Positions 1 through 7,495 of a DNA stretch of 15,112 bases are shown here, one piece after another; position 1 is the first letter of the stretch, and each line of letters begins with the position of its first letter. The DNA is taken from contig CADBOL010000145.1 of assembly GCA_902796295.1 (NCBI GenBank), forward strand, positions 1 through 15,112, given 5' to 3'. Below the pieces are notes generated by a model, which was not told the DNA's origin, did no database searches, and was given only the letters and a program-made list of their open reading frames with translations. The position numbers were made by a program, and so were the translations under genes. The DNA comes from Oscillospiraceae bacterium (GTDB taxonomy: Bacteria; Bacillota; Clostridia; Oscillospirales; Acutalibacteraceae).

Positions 1-1
1 G

Positions 2-184
2 AAAGCCGAGAAACCCGCAAAGGCCGAAAAACCTGCGAAGACCGAAAAGGCCGAAAAGGCCGGGAAAGCTGAGAAGGCTGAAAAAACCGCGAAAGCCGAG
101 AAAACCGAAAAAACGGTGAAGGCCGAGAAGGCAGAAAAAGCCGAAAAGCCCGAGAAGGCCGAAAAATCCGAGAAGAGCGAAAGA
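2..184 (+). repeat. Degenerate KAE-type tandem repeat in the rpoD N-terminus
   Basis: The first 61 visible codons of the sigma frame encode almost only Lys, Ala and Glu, with occasional Pro, Thr, Ser, Gly, Val and Arg, in a loose three-residue rhythm (AEK/KAE). At DNA level this appears as repeated GCC-GAG-AAA-like triplets with varied synonymous codons, so the repeat is maintained mostly at protein level. It ends near Ser-Glu-Arg just before the conserved [10 protein letters not shown]. The left end is cut by the window, so the full length is unknown. Confidence 0.85.
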
Positions 185-1252
185 GCAAATCCTTTCAAGA
201 AGCTCATTGAAAAAGGCAGAGCAACCGGTAAACTGACCACACAGCAGATTGACGAAGCGATGATCGATATGAATATCGAGGTTGAGGCGCTCGACAAGCT
301 GTATGAGACACTTGAGGCGGAAAATATTGAGATAGTCGACGATATGACGAGCGACGATTTTGAGGATTTTGACATTGACACTCCCAAGACGGCTGAAATG
401 GGCGCGGTCGATGACAAGATAGTCAATATCGACGACCCGGTCAAAGTTTATCTCAAAGAAATAGGCACTGTTCCCCTTCTCACTCCCGAGGAGGAAATCG
501 AGCTCGCAATCAGAATCGCCTCGGATGACAGAACGGCAAAGAAACGTCTTGCGGAGGCAAACCTCAGACTCGTTGTCTCCATTGCCAAGAGATATGTGGG
601 CAGAGGCATGCAGTTCCTCGATCTCATCCAGGAGGGCAATCTCGGCCTTATCAAAGCGGTTGATAAATTTGACTACACAAAGGGCTTCAAATTCTCAACC
701 TACGCCACCTGGTGGATCAGGCAGGCGATAACGAGAGCCATCGCCGACCAGGCGAGAACTATCCGCATCCCCGTGCATATGGTTGAAACAATCAATAAAG
801 TAAAGAAGACGAGCAGCCAGCTGCTTCATAAAAACGGCAGAGACCCGACAGCGGAAGAAATAGCGAAAGAGCTCAATATGTCCGTTGAAAAAGTCAGGGA
901 TATAATGAGAGTGGCCCAGGAGCCCGTTTCGCTCGAGACTCCCATCGGCGAAGAGGAAGACAGCCATCTCGGCGATTTCATCCCCGATGACGATGCGCCC
1001 GCTCCGGCAGACGCCGCCTCGATGACACTGCTCAAGGAACAGCTTGACGAGGTGCTAAAAACCCTCACGGCAAGAGAGGCTCAGGTGCTCCGCCTGCGTT
1101 TCGGCCTCGAAGGCGGTCATCCGCACACACTTGAGGAGGTCGGCGCGGAATTCAACGTCACACGTGAAAGAATCCGCCAGATTGAAGCGAAAGCCCTGCG
1201 CAAGCTCAGACATCCGAGCAGAAGCAAGAAACTGAAGGACTATCTCGAATAA
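2..1252 (+). CDS. rpoD: RNA polymerase primary sigma factor RpoD/SigA (5' partial)
   Basis: This is the housekeeping sigma factor, which directs RNA polymerase to -10/-35 promoters. Counting from an in-frame GTG at 116, region 1.1-like sequence lies at about 25-75, region 1.2 ([12 protein letters not shown]) at 106-117, and regions 2.1-2.4 at 145-228 with the -10-binding helix [17 protein letters not shown] near 196-212. Region 3 is at about 229-290 and region 4 at 305-378, including the -35 helix [20 protein letters not shown]. The C-terminal part closely matches Bacillus subtilis SigA. The GTG at 116 is probably not the start: the frame is open back to base 2 with the same Lys/Ala/Glu repeat, and no ribosome binding site precedes it. 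The true start therefore lies upstream of the window. At least 416 residues are visible, against about 371 for B. subtilis SigA, and the excess is the repeat. It ends in TAA followed by a strong terminator. The family call is certain; the N-terminus is not. Confidence 0.97.
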   Translation, partial: KAEKPAKAEKPAKTEKAEKAGKAEKAEKTAKAEKTEKTVKAEKAEKAEKPEKAEKSEKSERANPFKKLIEKGRATGKLTTQQIDEAMIDMNIEVEALDKLYETLEAENIEIVDDMTSDDFEDFDIDTPKTAEMGAVDDKIVNIDDPVKVYLKEIGTVPLLTPEEEIELAIRIASDDRTAKKRLAEANLRLVVSIAKRYVGRGMQFLDLIQEGNLGLIKAVDKFDYTKGFKFSTYATWWIRQAITRAIADQARTIRIPVHMVETINKVKKTSSQLLHKNGRDPTAEEIAKELNMSVEKVRDIMRVAQEPVSLETPIGEEEDSHLGDFIPDDDAPAPADAASMTLLKEQLDEVLKTLTAREAQVLRLRFGLEGGHPHTLEEVGAEFNVTRERIRQIEAKALRKLRHPSRSKKLKDYLE

Positions 1253-1257
1253 TACAT

Positions 1258-1337
1258 TAAAGATAATCAGGCTCACAGGCTGTATCGGCCTGTGAGCTTT
1301 TATTATCATCTGTCTTTTCTCGCTTAAATGCCAAGCC
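1258..1337 (+). repeat. Intergenic direct repeat, copy A (contains the rpoD terminator)
   Basis: The block starts with AAAGATAA and GGCTCACAGG and ends with the 17-mer CGCTTAAATGCCAAGCC (1321-1337). The same elements recur in the same order about 210 nt downstream. The match is strong at both ends and weak in the middle, as in an old tandem duplication. Confidence 0.6.
1271..1303 (+). terminator. Rho-independent terminator of rpoD
   Basis: A perfect 10-bp stem (GCTCACAGGC at 1271-1280, GCCTGTGAGC at 1288-1297) with a 7-nt loop is followed by a TTTTATT-rich tract. It begins 19 nt after the rpoD stop codon, in the correct orientation to end rpoD transcription. Confidence 0.9.
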
Positions 1338-1467
1338 GGGCGACGGCAGTTAAGATGAAAACGGCGGATTTTTGACCGCAGATAGTATGCAGATACAGCA
1401 AGGGCAAAAAGCCGCCGAAAACAGACAATACAATCAAAAAACCTTGTACGGCACTTTCAAACTCATA

Positions 1468-1553
1468 AAAGATAAAGGCTCACAGGAAGTATTAACAACC
1501 CGCAAGCCTTTCTATATTTTCTGTCTGTTTGTTTTTCGCTTAAATGCCAAGCC
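1468..1553 (+). repeat. Intergenic direct repeat, copy B (degenerate terminator copy)
   Basis: The second copy begins with AAAGATAAAGGCTCACAGG (1468-1486) and ends with the identical CGCTTAAATGCCAAGCC (1537-1553). The right arm of the original hairpin is lost. A weaker alternative stem, AAAGGCT (1474-1480) with AGCCTTT (1505-1511), precedes a T-rich stretch and might act as a backup terminator. Confidence 0.55.
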
Positions 1554-1566
1554 CCTCTCATAATAG

Positions 1567-1600
1567 AAAACCCGGGCGCTCATATGAGCACCCGGGCTTT
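1567..1600 (-). terminator. Terminator of the aldolase-family gene (possibly bidirectional)
   Basis: A long near-palindrome occupies 1571-1596, with arms starting CCCGGG and centred on CATATG. Read on the minus strand every position can pair, including one U-G wobble, and the stem is followed directly by TTTTC. On the plus strand one position is a C-A mismatch and the following sequence is CTTTCT. The orientation therefore favours the minus-strand gene ending 37 nt away, with some back-stop function for rpoD. Confidence 0.85.
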
Positions 1601-1636
1601 CTCGTATAAAACGGGGGACAAAAAGAAAGGAGATGT

Positions 1637-2836
1637 CTATTCTGAGGCCTGTTTGGAGTACTTCTTGAGATAAATAACTCTCATAAGAAGCGCTTCAACA
1701 GGGTTGATGGGCTTGGCGCTGTCAAGCACCTTTGATGTGAGCAGAGCCAGAGAGCTCTTGCTCATAATCATATCGACGGCCTCGGCATCGCCTTTGACCG
1801 CGCCGCAGCAGAGGGCGCCCTTACCCTTTAAGAGGACTGCGTTTTTACCTTTTATCTTTTTACCGCATTTTGCGGCGGATTTGGCTGTTTTGATTTTTGT
1901 GCCGCAGATCTGGCTGAAATCGTCAAGCAGCGGCTTCATGGTCTTGCCGAGAATCGAAACCGCGACGGTCTCTTTATCGGCATTGTGGATTATATAGTTG
2001 AATGACGGTTGTGCGGTGTAGATTGCTCTGTGCGCTTTTGCGGTATCGGAAACAACACCGTTGACATTGCCGGATTTCAGATCCATTAATGTCTCTTCGC
2101 CGTTTTCTTTGTTTGTGAGAGTGATTCTGCCGTTTTCTCTGTCGCAGCAGCTGTCATAGAGCTCCGATAAATCGATGTCAACATCGCAGTCTGCCTTTGA
2201 GAGCTTGCCGGCTATCTGAGAAGCGAATTCCTCAAGAGATTTCGCGGCAAGTCCGAATTTTTCGGAAGCGGCGTTGAGGATATACTCGGCGCATGCCTTT
2301 TCAAGTGAATCGGCAACCGAAAACGCCTCGTCAAAATCTTTGCCGTAGCAGAGAGCTCCGTGGTGAGCCATGATAACCGCCTTTGAGGGGCTGAGCTTGA
2401 GCGCCGCAGTGACGCCTTTTCTCAGTTTGCCAGTGCCGGGCAGACCGTAGGCGCCGAGAAGCACCTTGTCGCCGATTATCTTCTGAGCTTCACCTGCGAG
2501 AGAGTCAATCCCGCTCTTGAGAACGCTGACAGCCGAAGCAATCTTCTGATGGGTGTGAATCACGAAATTCGCCTCGGGATAGATTTTATAAACCTCGGCG
2601 TGAATTCCTTTTTCGCTTGAGGGCTTTACATCGCCGCTCCAGGCAAGGTCTTCAATCGCGACCTCAACTATATCTTCGGGCTTAAGGCCTATATAAGGCT
2701 TTCCGCTCGGGGTGATAACGAATGTCTTATCGTCAACACGGCAGCTGACATTGCCCCAGGTCCTTGCGATAAGACCTGTTTCAACAAGCTTTTCACCGGC
2801 TTCTATGACGAGTTTTTTTGCTTCGAGAATATCCAT
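1637..2836 (-). CDS. Class II aldolase/adducin-family protein, two-domain, second domain degenerate
   Basis: This 399-residue cytosolic protein has two class II aldolase (FucA/AraD-like) domains in tandem. The first (about 1-205) has the family motifs: TWGNVSCR at 26-33, ITPSG at 41-45, SSEKGIHAEVYK at 73-84 with the likely catalytic Glu75, and zinc ligands His94, His96 (IHTHQ) and His159 (AHHGALCYG). The second (about 225-399) aligns with it but has Thr265 for Glu75, Ala286 for His96 and Lys339 for His159, keeping only His284, so it should not bind the metal. Family members act on sugar phosphates as aldolases, epimerases or dehydratases; the substrate cannot be told. The ATG start follows an AAGGAAGG ribosome binding site. 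The gene has its own promoter (2888-2916) and terminator and so appears monocistronic, although read-through from smc is possible. Confidence 0.85.
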   Translation of the reverse strand: MDILEAKKLVIEAGEKLVETGLIARTWGNVSCRVDDKTFVITPSGKPYIGLKPEDIVEVAIEDLAWSGDVKPSSEKGIHAEVYKIYPEANFVIHTHQKIASAVSVLKSGIDSLAGEAQKIIGDKVLLGAYGLPGTGKLRKGVTAALKLSPSKAVIMAHHGALCYGKDFDEAFSVADSLEKACAEYILNAASEKFGLAAKSLEEFASQIAGKLSKADCDVDIDLSELYDSCCDRENGRITLTNKENGEETLMDLKSGNVNGVVSDTAKAHRAIYTAQPSFNYIIHNADKETVAVSILGKTMKPLLDDFSQICGTKIKTAKSAAKCGKKIKGKNAVLLKGKGALCCGAVKGDAEAVDMIMSKSSLALLTSKVLDSAKPINPVEALLMRVIYLKKYSKQASE

Positions 2837-2887
2837 TTTGATACCTTCCTTGAAAAAACATCGCTGATAAAGAGGATAAGTATATGT

Positions 2888-2916
2888 ATTATACAGTATT
2901 ATTGTTTAAATGTCAA
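2888..2916 (-). promoter_or_regulatory. Consensus sigma-A promoter for the aldolase-family gene
   Basis: On the minus strand, a perfect -35 TTGACA (2911-2916) and a perfect -10 TATAAT (2888-2893) are separated by exactly 17 nt of AT-rich sequence. Initiation near 2881 would give a leader of about 45 nt. The -35 lies only 6 nt beyond the smc stop codon. No operator-like inverted repeat is evident. Confidence 0.9.
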
Positions 2917-2922
2917 TGTAAA

Positions 2923-5900
2923 TCACTGATCGAGACCTAATTTTTTAGCCATCTCATAGCTCTTGAGCTCAAGCATTTTTGAGACGCCCTCTTCCTGCAT
3001 CGTGATGCCGTAGAGCACATCAGCCTCTTCCATTGTTCCGCGTCTGTGGGTTATGAGGATGAACTGGGTGCTGCCCGTCATATTCCTGACATATCTCGCA
3101 TAGCGCGTAACGTTGACATCGTCGAGCGCCGCCTCAACCTCGTCAAAAATACAGAACGGGGCGGGATTGACCTTTAGTATGGCAAAAAGGAGAGCTATTG
3201 CGGCAAGTCCCTTTTCACCGCCGGAGAGCAGGTCGATATTCTGAACATTTTTGCCCGGCGGCTGGACCTTGATGTTGATATTGCATTCGAGCACATCCGA
3301 CGGATCTTCAAGCACAAGCTCCGCCTTGCCTCCGCTGAAAAGATCCCTGAACGTCTCGCCGAAGCTGTTATTGATAAGGCGGAACTGCTCGCGGAATTTC
3401 TCCGCCATCTTCTCCGTGAGCTCCGCAATCAGCTTTTCGAGCTCTTTCTTGGATTTTTCGACATCGGTCAGCTGTCCGTTGAGATATTCATATCTCTCGC
3501 CGACCTCTTTATATTCTTCAATCGCTCCGGGATTGACATTGCCCAGAGCGCGGATCTTGCCTCTGATTTCCTGCAGAGTCCGCTGGGCCTTGCCTATATC
3601 CTCGGGGATTACCCCGATCTCCTGAGCCTCATAGAATGAGAGCTGATACTCATCATAGAGCTTTGTCTTTGTCGTTTCAAGAGCGGTTTCGAGTGAAGTC
3701 TTTCTCTCTTCAAGTCTCGCAAGCTCGCCGGTCAGTTTTTCTTTGTCGGCATTCAGCTCGCGCTCCCTGCCGCGCAGTTTCACGCTGAGAGCTTCGTTAT
3801 CGTTTCTCGAGCCGATAAGCTCATCGATTTTTGCGCGCGTATCCTGCGCGCCGTCACGGAGCTGCCTGGCTTTTTCTTCAAGCTCTTTGATATTTTCTTT
3901 AATCTCTTCGTTCGCTTTTTTGATTGATTCTATCTCTTCGACAAGCTTGTCGGATCTGCCCGTAATCGCGCGCTTTGAAAGATTCGCGTTTTCAATCACG
4001 GTATTGCAAGCTTCAATCTCTTTGCCCAGAGCCATAATCTCAAGATTGAGAGCGTTTTGTATCTCAGCGGATTTTTCTCTCATTTCCTCAAGATTTCCGC
4101 GCTTTTCGTCAAGCTCGTCAAGCTGTCCGTTGAGCTTTTCGGTCTCGGCGGTGATTTTTTCTATCTCTGAATCCGCCCCGGTCTCTTCCTGCTTCGCCTC
4201 TTTGATTCTCTGAGTTGAATTCTCTTTTTCGGCGTTGAGATCCTCAATATGCGCCAGAGCGGTATTGCGCCTGTCTTCAACCAGTTTGAGCTCGCTCTCC
4301 GCGCGTATAATGCTTTCCTGAATCTTGATTATTTCGGCTTCGCTTGCGTCGAGCTCTGCTTTTGCGTTGACAATTACGGCGTCAATCTCATCCGCCTTTG
4401 ACTGCTTTTCGCTGAGCTTTTCGCTGAGGATTTTCACATCCTCTTTGAGCTCCTCTATTTCATTGATTCTGCTCAGGAATCCGGTCCCCGAGCCTCTTGA
4501 GCCGCCCGTCATCGAGCCGCCGGCGTTGAGAATCTGACCGTCGAGCGTGACAATCCTGAATCTGTATGAATACTTTTTTGCCATCGCAATACCGTTATCG
4601 ATATTGTCAACAACGGCAGTCCTGCCAAGAAGGGAGCCGATGATTTCGGAATATTTTGAGTCGCACTCCACGAGAGCGTCGGCCATATCGACATAGCCCT
4701 CGCATTTATCGAGACCGCGCTCTGTGAATTCCCTTGATTTGATTGATGTGAGCGGCAGGAATGTGGCTCTGCCCGCCCTATTGTTTTTGAGAAATTCAAT
4801 TGCCTTTTTCGCGGCGTTTTCATCATCGACCACGATATTCTGTATCGCGGTGCCCAGAGCCGTTTCAATCGCGACGGAGTATTCTCCCTTTGTGGAGATA
4901 AGCTGCGAGAGAGTGCCTTTGATTCCTCTGAGCGCGCCTCTCTTTGCCTCTTTGATAACCTTCTGAACCGATCCCTGATAGCCGTCGAGATTCTTTTCAA
5001 GGTCATCGAGCATCCTGATTCTGGCGTTTTTCTGATATATGTCGAGATTGAGCTGATCTATTTCGGCGTGAAGTTTATCGGATTTTTCCTGCCTCGTGCT
5101 GATAATCAGGTTATATCCGTCAAGCGCGTTTGAATTCTCTTTTTCCTCATCGCGGAGTTTGTTTATCTCTTTATTCTGATTCTCGATTTCTTTTGCGAGC
5201 GTGTCAACAATACCGCCGCGCGATTCAAGCACCTCGTCTATTGAGGCAATCCTCGTTTCGAGCTCGGTGACCGTTGACTGCGCGCGGGATTTATTCACTT
5301 TGAGATCGCTGAGCAAAAGCGCTTTTTCGCCGAGAAGCTCATTGATTTTCTTGACTTTTTCGCTGTTTTCGCTGTTTTCGTCAAGAAGGGAGTTAAGCTT
5401 GCTGAGCTCGGTCGAGAGTACTTCCTTCTTTTCGGAAATGAGATTGTTCTTCTCTTCAATCTCCTTCTCGGCGTTTGCTATCTGCTCATCCGCCTCGGCA
5501 ACGCTGCGCGCGCCGTCGCCCATATCGTCCGTCAGTCTTTCAATGGTGACCAGATTATGCTCAAAAGTGTTGCGGCTGACTGCGATTTCACCGTCTGTCG
5601 CGGTTGCCTGCTCCTGCGCGTCGGCAATCGCCTTGTTAAGAGCCTCAACCTCAACTGTTATATCCTGCCCCTGTCTGATTGCCTGCTCAATCTGCTCCTC
5701 AATCTCGGAGAGATTTCTGTCAACATCATCATACTGAGCGGCGGCAACGGAAAGCTTTCCCTCCTGCTCTCTTAAATCTCTGCCGGATTTTTCTATTGTG
5801 TGAAGCCAGAGACCGATTTCAAGAGTTTTCTTTTCCTCGGCGAGAGCATTATATTTGATTGCCTTTTCGCTCTGAATTTTCAAAGGGCCGATTCTTGCCT

Positions 5901-6495
5901 CAAGCTCCGCGAGTATATCGCGCAGGCGGACAAGGTTTTCCTCCGCCTGGTCGAGGCGGCGGTTTGCGTCCGTTCTTCTGTATCTGTAATGAGATATGCC
6001 CGACGCCTCTTCAAGCATATCGCGGCGCTGTGATGACCTGGCTGAAACGAGATCGGCAATCCTGCCCTGGGAAACCATTGAATAACCGTCTCTGCCCAGA
6101 CCTGTATCCATAAACAGCTCATGCACATCTTTAAGACGCGAGGTCTCACCGTTTATCTTATATTCGCTCTCACCCGAGCGGTAATAGCGCCTCGTGACGG
6201 AAACATCGTCTTTATCCGTTTCGAGGCTTCTGTCTCTGTTATCCAGATGCAGGGTAACCTCGGCAAAACCGAGAGCTTTTCTTTTATCGGTGCCGCCGAA
6301 TATGACATCCTCCATACGAGAGCCGCGCAGGGCCTTCGTTGACTGCTCGCCGAGCACCCAGCGCACCGCGTCGGAAATATTGCTCTTTCCCGAACCGTTC
6401 GGACCGACAACTCCCGTAATACCCTTGCCGAGCCTGAAAACGGTTTTGTCGGGGAACGATTTGAATCCCTGCATTTCAATTGATCTGAGTATCAT
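2923..6495 (-). CDS. smc: Chromosome segregation/condensation protein SMC
   Basis: Structural maintenance of chromosomes ATPase, which works with ScpA/ScpB to compact and separate chromosomes. The 1190-residue length is typical. The N-terminal head has Walker A GPNGSGKS at 31-38. Charged coiled-coil sequence runs at about 170-500 and 675-1020, flanking a hinge at about 505-670 that contains NAGGSMTGGS (657-666). The C-terminal head carries signature LLSGGEKGLAAIALLF from 1089 and Walker B FCIFDEVEAALDD with Asp1118 and Glu1119. The signature differs slightly from the common GERALTA form. The ATG at 6495 starts 4 nt after the upstream radical SAM stop, with GGTAAAGAG just before it. It is the last gene of the eight-gene block. 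ftsY, which often follows smc, is absent, and no terminator is visible before the next promoter. Confidence 0.98.
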   Translation of the reverse strand: MILRSIEMQGFKSFPDKTVFRLGKGITGVVGPNGSGKSNISDAVRWVLGEQSTKALRGSRMEDVIFGGTDKRKALGFAEVTLHLDNRDRSLETDKDDVSVTRRYYRSGESEYKINGETSRLKDVHELFMDTGLGRDGYSMVSQGRIADLVSARSSQRRDMLEEASGISHYRYRRTDANRRLDQAEENLVRLRDILAELEARIGPLKIQSEKAIKYNALAEEKKTLEIGLWLHTIEKSGRDLREQEGKLSVAAAQYDDVDRNLSEIEEQIEQAIRQGQDITVEVEALNKAIADAQEQATATDGEIAVSRNTFEHNLVTIERLTDDMGDGARSVAEADEQIANAEKEIEEKNNLISEKKEVLSTELSKLNSLLDENSENSEKVKKINELLGEKALLLSDLKVNKSRAQSTVTELETRIASIDEVLESRGGIVDTLAKEIENQNKEINKLRDEEKENSNALDGYNLIISTRQEKSDKLHAEIDQLNLDIYQKNARIRMLDDLEKNLDGYQGSVQKVIKEAKRGALRGIKGTLSQLISTKGEYSVAIETALGTAIQNIVVDDENAAKKAIEFLKNNRAGRATFLPLTSIKSREFTERGLDKCEGYVDMADALVECDSKYSEIIGSLLGRTAVVDNIDNGIAMAKKYSYRFRIVTLDGQILNAGGSMTGGSRGSGTGFLSRINEIEELKEDVKILSEKLSEKQSKADEIDAVIVNAKAELDASEAEIIKIQESIIRAESELKLVEDRRNTALAHIEDLNAEKENSTQRIKEAKQEETGADSEIEKITAETEKLNGQLDELDEKRGNLEEMREKSAEIQNALNLEIMALGKEIEACNTVIENANLSKRAITGRSDKLVEEIESIKKANEEIKENIKELEEKARQLRDGAQDTRAKIDELIGSRNDNEALSVKLRGRERELNADKEKLTGELARLEERKTSLETALETTKTKLYDEYQLSFYEAQEIGVIPEDIGKAQRTLQEIRGKIRALGNVNPGAIEEYKEVGERYEYLNGQLTDVEKSKKELEKLIAELTEKMAEKFREQFRLINNSFGETFRDLFSGGKAELVLEDPSDVLECNINIKVQPPGKNVQNIDLLSGGEKGLAAIALLFAILKVNPAPFCIFDEVEAALDDVNVTRYARYVRNMTGSTQFILITHRRGTMEEADVLYGITMQEEGVSKMLELKSYEMAKKLGLDQ

Positions 6496-6499
6496 CTCT

Positions 6500-7495
6500 T
6501 TACCTTATCCTGACAATGTATTTTTCTGTATCTTCTGCCTCTGCCACATCGCAGATGTATCCTTTTTCACTGAGTATTTTCAGATTGATCTTTTTCTGGC
6601 CGGTCATCTTTGACCTCTGCCCCGGACCGACTTCCAGAGTATATCTGCCTTCAGGCAGTCCGCTGAGCTCTCTGAGCGCCGCGTCAAGATAAATGCGGCC
6701 TTCACAGAGTTCGCGCAATGCGGGATGGTATGCGCCGCCGACAGCCTCGCCGTCAACTCCGCCGCCCGAGTGCAGCCCTACTCTGATGACTTTAATGCCC
6801 GCGTTTTCAAACATGGTTATGAGCTTTGCGCAAAGCGGCACCGTCTCTTCCGTATCTCTGGGCGTGAATTCCCCTGTCTGCATAAGCTCGCAGAGCTTTG
6901 TGCCCCTGAGCACAACCGTCGGGTAGATGCGCACCGTTGCCGGGTGAAGGGCAATCATTTTCTCCGCAGTTTCAATGCAGTCCTCATCCTTTGAGCCGTA
7001 AAGCCCCGTCATCATCTGAAGACCGAGCTCAAAGCCGTAAGAAGAAAGCAGCCTGCAGGCATCCTCAACCTGCTTGGCGGTATGCCCTCTTTCGTTGAGA
7101 GCGAGCACTCTGTCGTCAAGCGACTGCGCTCCGAGCTCAACCGCGGTTACTCCGTATTCTCTGAGCAATCCGCAGATTTCATCATCTATTCCGTCGGGTC
7201 TCGTGGAGATCCTGATTCCTTTGAAAAGCCCCTCGCGGATATAGGATCCCGCCGCCTCGAGCAGGGATATCATATATCCCCTCTCAATCATCGTGAAACT
7301 GCCGCCGAAGAAAGCTATCTCACCCGCCGCGGCCGTTTCGCTGTCAAGTGAAGCGAGCGCCGTCTGAGCGGCGTTATGCACATCCTGCGGTGTCAGCTCC
7401 TTCTGCACACCCGTTATGCTCCTCTGATTGCAGAAGCTGCAGGTATGCGGGCATCCCTTGTGCACTACAAAAAGAGCAACGTTTACATGCTTCAT
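6500..7495 (-). CDS. Elp3-like radical SAM protein (uncharacterised, no acetyltransferase domain)
   Basis: A 331-residue radical S-adenosylmethionine protein. The [4Fe-4S]-binding Cys motif is C15-X3-C19-X2-C22 (CPHTCSFC), followed by GGSF at 64-67 (the SAM-contacting region), RISTRPDGID at 95-104 and VELGAQSLD at 119-127. The order and wording of these motifs, with NERGHT and RIYPTVVLRGT, match the radical SAM half of elongator protein Elp3. The protein is shorter than Elp3 and has no visible acetyltransferase (GNAT) domain; the last 60 or so residues are not recognised. True Elp3 acts on wobble uridines of tRNA; a tRNA or translation role here is inference from homology and from the neighbours trmFO and rnc. 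The start codon overlaps the rnc stop in ATGA (7492-7495), with GGGAA upstream. An iron-sulfur enzyme of this kind fits an anaerobe. Confidence 0.85.
   Translation of the reverse strand: MKHVNVALFVVHKGCPHTCSFCNQRSITGVQKELTPQDVHNAAQTALASLDSETAAAGEIAFFGGSFTMIERGYMISLLEAAGSYIREGLFKGIRISTRPDGIDDEICGLLREYGVTAVELGAQSLDDRVLALNERGHTAKQVEDACRLLSSYGFELGLQMMTGLYGSKDEDCIETAEKMIALHPATVRIYPTVVLRGTKLCELMQTGEFTPRDTEETVPLCAKLITMFENAGIKVIRVGLHSGGGVDGEAVGGAYHPALRELCEGRIYLDAALRELSGLPEGRYTLEVGPGQRSKMTGQKKINLKILSEKGYICDVAEAEDTEKYIVRIR

Larger units (their letters stand above)
1253..1636. other. Convergent intergenic region between rpoD and the aldolase-family gene
   Basis: These 384 bp separate two convergent genes. 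They hold the rpoD terminator, a diverged second copy of the same neighbourhood, and the terminator of the minus-strand gene at the right end. The middle part (about 1338-1467) shows no convincing gene, promoter or RNA gene. A 63-codon TTG-started frame (1372-1563) lacks a ribosome binding site and recognisable sequence, so I do not call it. A short inverted repeat (AAACAGACA near 1418, TGTCTGTTT at 1522-1530) could allow long-range RNA pairing but is weak evidence. Confidence 0.6.

Noticed and set aside
116..118. GTG as the rpoD start codon
   Set aside because: The same repeat continues in frame upstream to the window edge, and no ribosome site precedes the GTG.
2..184. Possible CRISPR or minisatellite array
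   Set aside because: The repeat is a triplet-phased protein repeat with synonymous variation and no spacers; it reads straight into sigma region 1.1.
1375..1402. TTGACC followed by GATACA-like hexamer as a plus-strand promoter
   Set aside because: The spacing is about 14-15 nt, both hexamers are imperfect, and no plus-strand gene follows.
1372..1563. 63-residue TTG-started frame in the rpoD-aldolase gap
   Set aside because: No ribosome binding site, no homology I recognise, and it runs through the degenerate repeat copy B.
3743..4213. 156-residue plus-strand frame inside smc (and similar Ser/Phe/Leu-rich plus-strand frames at 3251-3625 and 5201-5737)
   Set aside because: Antisense shadow of the SMC coiled coil; low-complexity Ser/Ile/Leu composition mirrors Glu/Lys/Asp codons on the real strand, with no ribosome site or family motif.
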